This document shows positions 1 through 5,120 of a stretch of 5,120 nt of DNA, piece after piece. The stretch lies in contig CAIWHI010000487.1 of the NCBI GenBank assembly GCA_903912435.1, positions 1-5,120 on the forward strand. The letters run 5' to 3'. The notes beneath the pieces are model-generated. The model was given only the letters and a program-made list of their open reading frames with translations, had not been told where the DNA came from and made no database searches. Numbering within the stretch: the first letter of the stretch is position 1; each line of letters opens with the position of its first letter. A program made the position numbers and the translations under genes. This DNA comes from an uncultured Bacteroidota bacterium. Lineage in GTDB: Bacteria; Bacteroidota; Bacteroidia; Chitinophagales; Chitinophagaceae.

Positions 1-2086
<2,086 letters not shown>

Positions 2087-2140
2087 GTTTTTGGAGAGTA
2101 GATAGTCGGATTCTGAAAGATAGAGGAAAATGGATAGTGG

Positions 2141-2171
2141 TTGAAAATAAAATGGGGGTTCAGTAAATTTT
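2141..2171 (+). promoter_or_regulatory. Candidate Bacteroidota sigma-ABfr-type promoter for the beta-helix lipoprotein gene
   Basis: TTG at 2141-2143 (-33 element) is separated by 20 bases from TAAATTTT at 2164-2171. The latter matches the Bacteroidota -7 consensus TAnnTTTG except at the last base. Transcription would start near 2178, leaving a leader of about 43 bases. The leader is A-rich just before the ATG (CAAAACAAAAACAAGCAAAC region, 2198-2217) and has no Shine-Dalgarno sequence, which is usual for this phylum. The call is inferred from pattern only; AT-rich DNA gives such matches by chance. Confidence 0.4.
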
Positions 2172-2220
2172 AATTAAAGAGCTTAAATATAATAATCAAA
2201 ACAAAAACAAGCAAACAGTT

Positions 2221-3636
2221 ATGAAAAAATTATCATTACTAGCAATTATTCCTGCTATGATTCTTGCGAATTCATCGTGCAAGAAATCAACAAGTTCTGT
2301 GTCAACGGCACAGATAACTATTGGTAAGACAATCAGTACTTCTGATCCATTGTGTGGATCAATCAAAGGAACATTTAAGGCCGATTCGACCTATACTGTT
2401 ACCTGTGATATTACGGTAAATGCCACTGATACCGTTTTGATACAGAAAGGTGTAACATTGAAGATGACCAATACGGCAGCATTTATTGTGAATGGTACTT
2501 TCATCAGTCTTGGTACAAAAGACAAGCCTGTTACCATTACCGATCCATCTCGTGTAAAGACTACCGGTGCTTCATTATATGGTGCTGACTCGGCCTATAA
2601 AGGTGGCTGGCAGGGTGTATATTGTGGTCCAACATGTAATTTATTCGTAGCTAAGTTTACTCATTTTGAATTTGCAGGTGCTGGTTTGAAAAATGTTCCA
2701 TTTACCGGACCATCATTAAGCGATAACTATACTATCTATTATGGTAACCCTAATGGTATTTTCGTAATGGAAGATTCATGGATATATGGTGCTAAGGACG
2801 ATGCAGTTCGTTTCTACGGTGGAAAGATTAATGTAATGAGGAATACATTGGAAAAATGTGGTGGTAATGGTGGAGATGGTTTTAACTGTAAGGGTGGTAC
2901 ACAGGGTAATATTGCTTACAACCTGTTTATTGGTAATGCCACTAATGGTTCAAAAGCATCTAACGATGGTGGTATCAATCCTCAGTGTATGGTTACTATG
3001 TATAATAATACATACGTAAACTGCGGACACAGGAACACAGGTGCATTTGGTGCACGTGGTGGATGTGCTGAAGTTGAAAATCAGGCAAAAGGACTGGTTT
3101 ATAACAATATCATCGTAAACTGTCGTTTTGGTTATAGGATAGCAGGTGGTAATAATGTAACTGCAAAGGTTTATCATGCTGATACAACTTATAATTCAGC
3201 AGATCCTATTGCACAGACAGCATACGGTTATAACCTTATGTATGGAGATGATACATTGCCTAATCAGTTTGTACCAACAAATATTGCACAGGCAGTTATT
3301 ACCCAACCACAAACTACAGATATACCTGATATGAAGACTTTCTTAGGTGCATCTTATACTTATGGTTATCAGTATAATGGTTCTTCATTAGCCGGTAAAA
3401 ATGACCCTAAGTTTGTAAATTACCCATTGCCTAACACTAACTACCAGACCCAGGCTTCAATTGATGGTTATGATTTCCACCTTTCATCATCTTCACCAGC
3501 AATTGGAAAAGGTGTACGTACTTTCTCTCCAATAGCCAGTGTTCCTGTGAGTGATAATTTCGGTTCATCTGGCATTACTGGTCCAGGTAAAGACCTTGGT
3601 TGTTACCAGGTTGATGGTACAGGAAATGTGCATTAA
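2221..3636 (+). CDS. Predicted lipoprotein with right-handed parallel beta-helix
   Basis: Complete 471-residue protein. The start ATG is followed by a lipoprotein signal peptide: Lys2-Lys3, a hydrophobic stretch from Leu4 to Ala16, and Asn-Ser-Ser-Cys at 17-20, so Cys20 should be lipidated. Asn at -3 is loose against the classical lipobox, but SSCKK endings are common in Bacteroidota. Residues ~55-110 (TYTVTCDITVNATDTVLIQKG, then VNGTFISLGTKDKPVTIT) match the opening of secreted parallel beta-helix proteins, where a 'placeholder' strand is followed by successive coils. Residues ~130-310 carry recurrent short beta-coils rich in Gly/Asn (RNTLEKCGGNGGDGFNCKGG, YNNTYVNCGH, YNNIIVNCRFGYRI). The end (DYHF-like GYDFHLSSSSPAIGKG, then KDLGCYQ at 457-463) resembles the SPAI-G...D.GAY closing motif of 'choice-of-anchor Q' beta-helix proteins. 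Twelve cysteines are present. No catalytic motif of a polysaccharide lyase or hydrolase is recognised, and no T9SS domain or acidic surface-export signal follows Cys20. Most Gly codons are GGT, hinting at good expression. Its function is unknown; carbohydrate or other polymer binding is a guess. Confidence 0.85.
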   Translation: MKKLSLLAIIPAMILANSSCKKSTSSVSTAQITIGKTISTSDPLCGSIKGTFKADSTYTVTCDITVNATDTVLIQKGVTLKMTNTAAFIVNGTFISLGTKDKPVTITDPSRVKTTGASLYGADSAYKGGWQGVYCGPTCNLFVAKFTHFEFAGAGLKNVPFTGPSLSDNYTIYYGNPNGIFVMEDSWIYGAKDDAVRFYGGKINVMRNTLEKCGGNGGDGFNCKGGTQGNIAYNLFIGNATNGSKASNDGGINPQCMVTMYNNTYVNCGHRNTGAFGARGGCAEVENQAKGLVYNNIIVNCRFGYRIAGGNNVTAKVYHADTTYNSADPIAQTAYGYNLMYGDDTLPNQFVPTNIAQAVITQPQTTDIPDMKTFLGASYTYGYQYNGSSLAGKNDPKFVNYPLPNTNYQTQASIDGYDFHLSSSSPAIGKGVRTFSPIASVPVSDNFGSSGITGPGKDLGCYQVDGTGNVH

Positions 3637-3664
3637 TTAATATATTTAAGTCAATAACATTGAG

Positions 3665-3699
3665 ATATCCGTTGCCCATATTTGGGCAACGGATATTTT
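3665..3699 (+). terminator. Intrinsic terminator after the beta-helix lipoprotein gene
   Basis: A perfect 14-bp inverted repeat, ATATCCGTTGCCCA (3665-3678) and TGGGCAACGGATAT (3683-3696), with a 4-base loop TATT, is followed by a short T run (3696-3699). It lies 28 bases past the TAA stop. The T run is short, but the stem is long and its centre GC-rich. There is no T-rich flank on the opposite side, so it should act mainly on plus-strand transcription and separate the lipoprotein transcript from the next gene. Confidence 0.85.
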
Positions 3700-3729
3700 G
3701 CAAAAATGAATTAAGCAAATTATAGTGGT

Positions 3730-3742
3730 GGTACGGAGTACC
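3730..3742. repeat. Short palindrome GGTAC-GGA-GTACC upstream of the EEP-like gene
   Basis: Five-base inverted arms GGTAC (3730-3734) and GTACC (3738-3742) flank GGA, 36 bases before the start codon. It could be a small leader hairpin, an operator half-site pair, or part of a dispersed intergenic repeat. Short palindromes also occur by chance, so only the symmetry is firm. Confidence 0.35.
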
Positions 3743-3778
3743 GAAGTTTAATAAATATCCTTACAAATAAATCATTCT

Positions 3779-5120
3779 ATGACAAGACAATTAAAACTAC
3801 ACAGCATTATAACAATCCTTATTGCAGGTTTACTTTCTACAAATGCCTATAGTCAAACAGATACATTGAGGGTAATGGCTTACAATGTATTGAACTATGG
3901 TGAATATCCATTGTGTCAGGGGCCGAATATCAATTACCATAATTATTTGAAAACAATAGTACAATATGCCAATCCAGATATCCTATCATTGGAAAAGATG
4001 GGTTCGATAAAATACTCTTCCAGCGATCATGCATACACAGCTGAAGTAGATTTTCAGGATTCTATTTTAAAATATGCGCTAAACCCTGTTTTTCCGGGTA
4101 GGTTCAATTATGCTCCTTTTACTAATTACTCAGGTGCCAATACATTTAGTATGCTTTTTTATAACCAACAGAAGCTGGGATGCATTGGGATTGTTCTTAA
4201 TTATCCAAATAATGAGGACTTTAATACCTACAAGCTTTACTATAAAGACCCAAATCTGGTAACAACTCATGATACAACATTTTTATACGTAACGGTAAAT
4301 CATGATATATCGGGTAGTAGCAGTGCTACTGACAGGGGATTACAAATAGCAGGTGTGATGAACCAAATGAAATCGAAGTTTATGCACCTTGCCAATATGA
4401 TTAATATGGGTGATTTCAATGTGCGAAATTCTTCAGAGCCATTATATCAAACACTGACTAATCCGGCTGATACGAGTTTCAGGTATTTCGATCCTCCATT
4501 TTATCCTGATGGGGTCTTGTCATATCCGGCTGATTGGGATTCGGATCCGAATTTGTTTACTAAATACCTTACTACGTCTACAAGGGCTCTAGGAAATGTA
4601 CCCAACTCTTGCGGTACCAATGGTGGTGGAAAGAATTGGTATGACCATATTTTTCTTTCTCCATGGATTGTGAATAATAGTAATTACATTTCCTATATAC
4701 ACAATTCGTACAGGACAATAGGAAATGATGGGCGTAGATTGGGTATATCTGTAAATGATGCACCAACAAATACATCAGCACCGGCTCCGGTAATTGATGC
4801 CCTGTTCCAGATGTCTAATAAGTATCCTGTTATGGTGGACTTATTGGTGAGCCAAAATACTACTGGTGTAAGCCCAATGGACCCAGAGGGGCATCCTGCT
4901 GCCGTGTTGAATACCAACCTGCCTGAAACTAAAATAGGGATTACCAATCCTGCACATGAACACCTGAACCTAAATTTTGCTCCTTATTTTATCAATAAGG
5001 AATTGCAGTTAGATGTTATTGATGTATTGGGTAGGGTAGTAATGCATCAAAATATCTTTGTTTCGGAGGCAAATATTGATGTACCATTTAGGATGTTAGC
5101 AGGGAAATATTTTGTGAGGA
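3779..5120 (+). CDS. Secreted endonuclease/exonuclease/phosphatase (EEP)-fold protein with T9SS sorting domain; active-site residues substituted; 3' truncated
   Basis: An open frame of 447 codons runs from ATG 3779 to the window edge without a stop. Residues 1-25 form a Sec signal peptide (basic start, hydrophobic 10-19, cleavage near AYS-Q). The EEP fold is shown in order by RVMAYNVLNYG (31-41, Asn36), PDILSLEKM (66-74), VNHD (173-176) with R186 and Q189, MINMGDFN (207-214), WYDHIFLS (287-294) and SNKYPVMVDLLVS (346-358). Compared with human APE1, Asn68, Asp210, Asn212 and Asp283 have counterparts. Glu96 aligns with Lys73 (Glu72 sits one place earlier), and Asp308-His309 align with Asn347-Lys348. 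Family members hydrolyse phosphoesters (DNA, RNA, phospholipids); activity is doubtful here. From ~384, ITNPAHEHLNLNF..., LQLDVIDVLGRVV and MLAGKYFVR match a T9SS type A sorting domain, implying export across the outer membrane. Only about ten residues should be missing. A terminator upstream suggests separate transcription. Confidence 0.88.
   Translation, partial: MTRQLKLHSIITILIAGLLSTNAYSQTDTLRVMAYNVLNYGEYPLCQGPNINYHNYLKTIVQYANPDILSLEKMGSIKYSSSDHAYTAEVDFQDSILKYALNPVFPGRFNYAPFTNYSGANTFSMLFYNQQKLGCIGIVLNYPNNEDFNTYKLYYKDPNLVTTHDTTFLYVTVNHDISGSSSATDRGLQIAGVMNQMKSKFMHLANMINMGDFNVRNSSEPLYQTLTNPADTSFRYFDPPFYPDGVLSYPADWDSDPNLFTKYLTTSTRALGNVPNSCGTNGGGKNWYDHIFLSPWIVNNSNYISYIHNSYRTIGNDGRRLGISVNDAPTNTSAPAPVIDALFQMSNKYPVMVDLLVSQNTTGVSPMDPEGHPAAVLNTNLPETKIGITNPAHEHLNLNFAPYFINKELQLDVIDVLGRVVMHQNIFVSEANIDVPFRMLAGKYFVR
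4928..5120 (+). other. T9SS type A C-terminal sorting domain (incomplete)
   Basis: Residues ~384-447 of the EEP-like protein follow a linker and show the hallmarks of the family: NPA near the start of the domain, alternating strands, a D-V-x-G-R turn (DVLGRVV, 415-421), then a P-x-x-x-L-x-x-G-x-Y segment (PFRMLAGKYFVR, 436-447). The usual final strand, which ends in a basic/hydrophobic pattern, would lie just past base 5120. In known systems this domain is recognised by the T9SS machinery and removed at the surface. Confidence 0.85.

Larger units (their letters stand above)
3637..3778. other. Intergenic region between the beta-helix lipoprotein and the EEP-like gene
   Basis: The first part holds the hairpin terminator at 3665-3699 and the second part a small palindrome at 3730-3742. 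I searched 3700-3778 for a TAnnTTTG -7 element and found no convincing match, and no Shine-Dalgarno sequence precedes the ATG at 3779. The leader is A/T-rich (AATAAATATCCTTACAAATAAATC), as expected for this phylum. The downstream gene must either have a promoter I cannot recognise here or depend on read-through. Confidence 0.6.

Noticed and set aside
2169..2178. Perfect palindrome TTTAATTAAA
   Set aside because: Short all-A/T palindromes are expected by chance in this AT-rich leader; it overlaps the candidate -7 element but has no further support as an operator.
2950..3177. Minus-strand open frame of 75 codons opposite the beta-helix gene
   Set aside because: Its Cys/Thr/Ile-rich content is the mirror of the Gly/Asn/Thr codons on the other strand, and there is no independent evidence for it.
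3697..3728. TTTG (3697-3700) with TATAGTGG (3721-3728) at 20-base spacing as a promoter for the EEP-like gene
   Set aside because: The -7 part matches TAnnTTTG poorly, and the TTTG is the tail of the terminator, so I did not call it.
4578..4947. Two overlapping minus-strand open frames (67 and 84 codons) opposite the EEP-like gene
   Set aside because: Both are fully antisense to a coding region with clear EEP motifs, and they overlap each other in different frames.

Overview
The window looks like chromosomal DNA of a Bacteroidota bacterium, probably from the Chitinophagaceae/Sphingobacteriia side of the phylum. The signs are low GC, a Bacteroidota-type TonB-dependent receptor barrel, a lipoprotein beginning with an SSCKK-type lipobox, a protein with the start of a type IX secretion system (T9SS) type A sorting domain, starts without Shine-Dalgarno sequences, and a candidate TTG-N20-TAnnTTT promoter. 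The genus-level guess is weak; the phylum is fairly secure.

Layout: three genes, all on the plus strand. (1) Bases 1-2042 hold the C-terminal part of an outer-membrane TonB-dependent receptor. Its N-terminus lies upstream of the window, and the plug and TonB box are not seen. (2) Bases 2043-2220 are intergenic. They hold six perfect copies of the heptamer AGTAGAA starting inside the receptor stop codon, then a purine-rich stretch with decayed copies, then a plausible sigma-ABfr-type promoter. (3) Bases 2221-3636 encode a complete 471-residue lipoprotein with a predicted right-handed parallel beta-helix and twelve cysteines. (4) Bases 3637-3778 are intergenic, with a strong hairpin terminator at 3665-3699 and a small GGTAC/GTACC palindrome. 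(5) Bases 3779-5120 encode a secreted endonuclease/exonuclease/phosphatase (EEP)-fold protein that runs off the right edge inside its T9SS sorting domain.

All three products are predicted to act at or outside the outer membrane: a gated import channel, a lipid-anchored beta-helix protein, and a T9SS-exported EEP-like protein. The terminator and the separate candidate promoter argue that they are not one simple operon, so a joint role, for example in capturing an extracellular polymer or phosphoester, is only a hypothesis. The most notable point is the EEP protein. It keeps the fold signatures but has Lys where the metal-binding Glu is expected and Asn-Lys where the catalytic Asp-His pair is expected, so it may be a non-catalytic or chemically altered member of the family.
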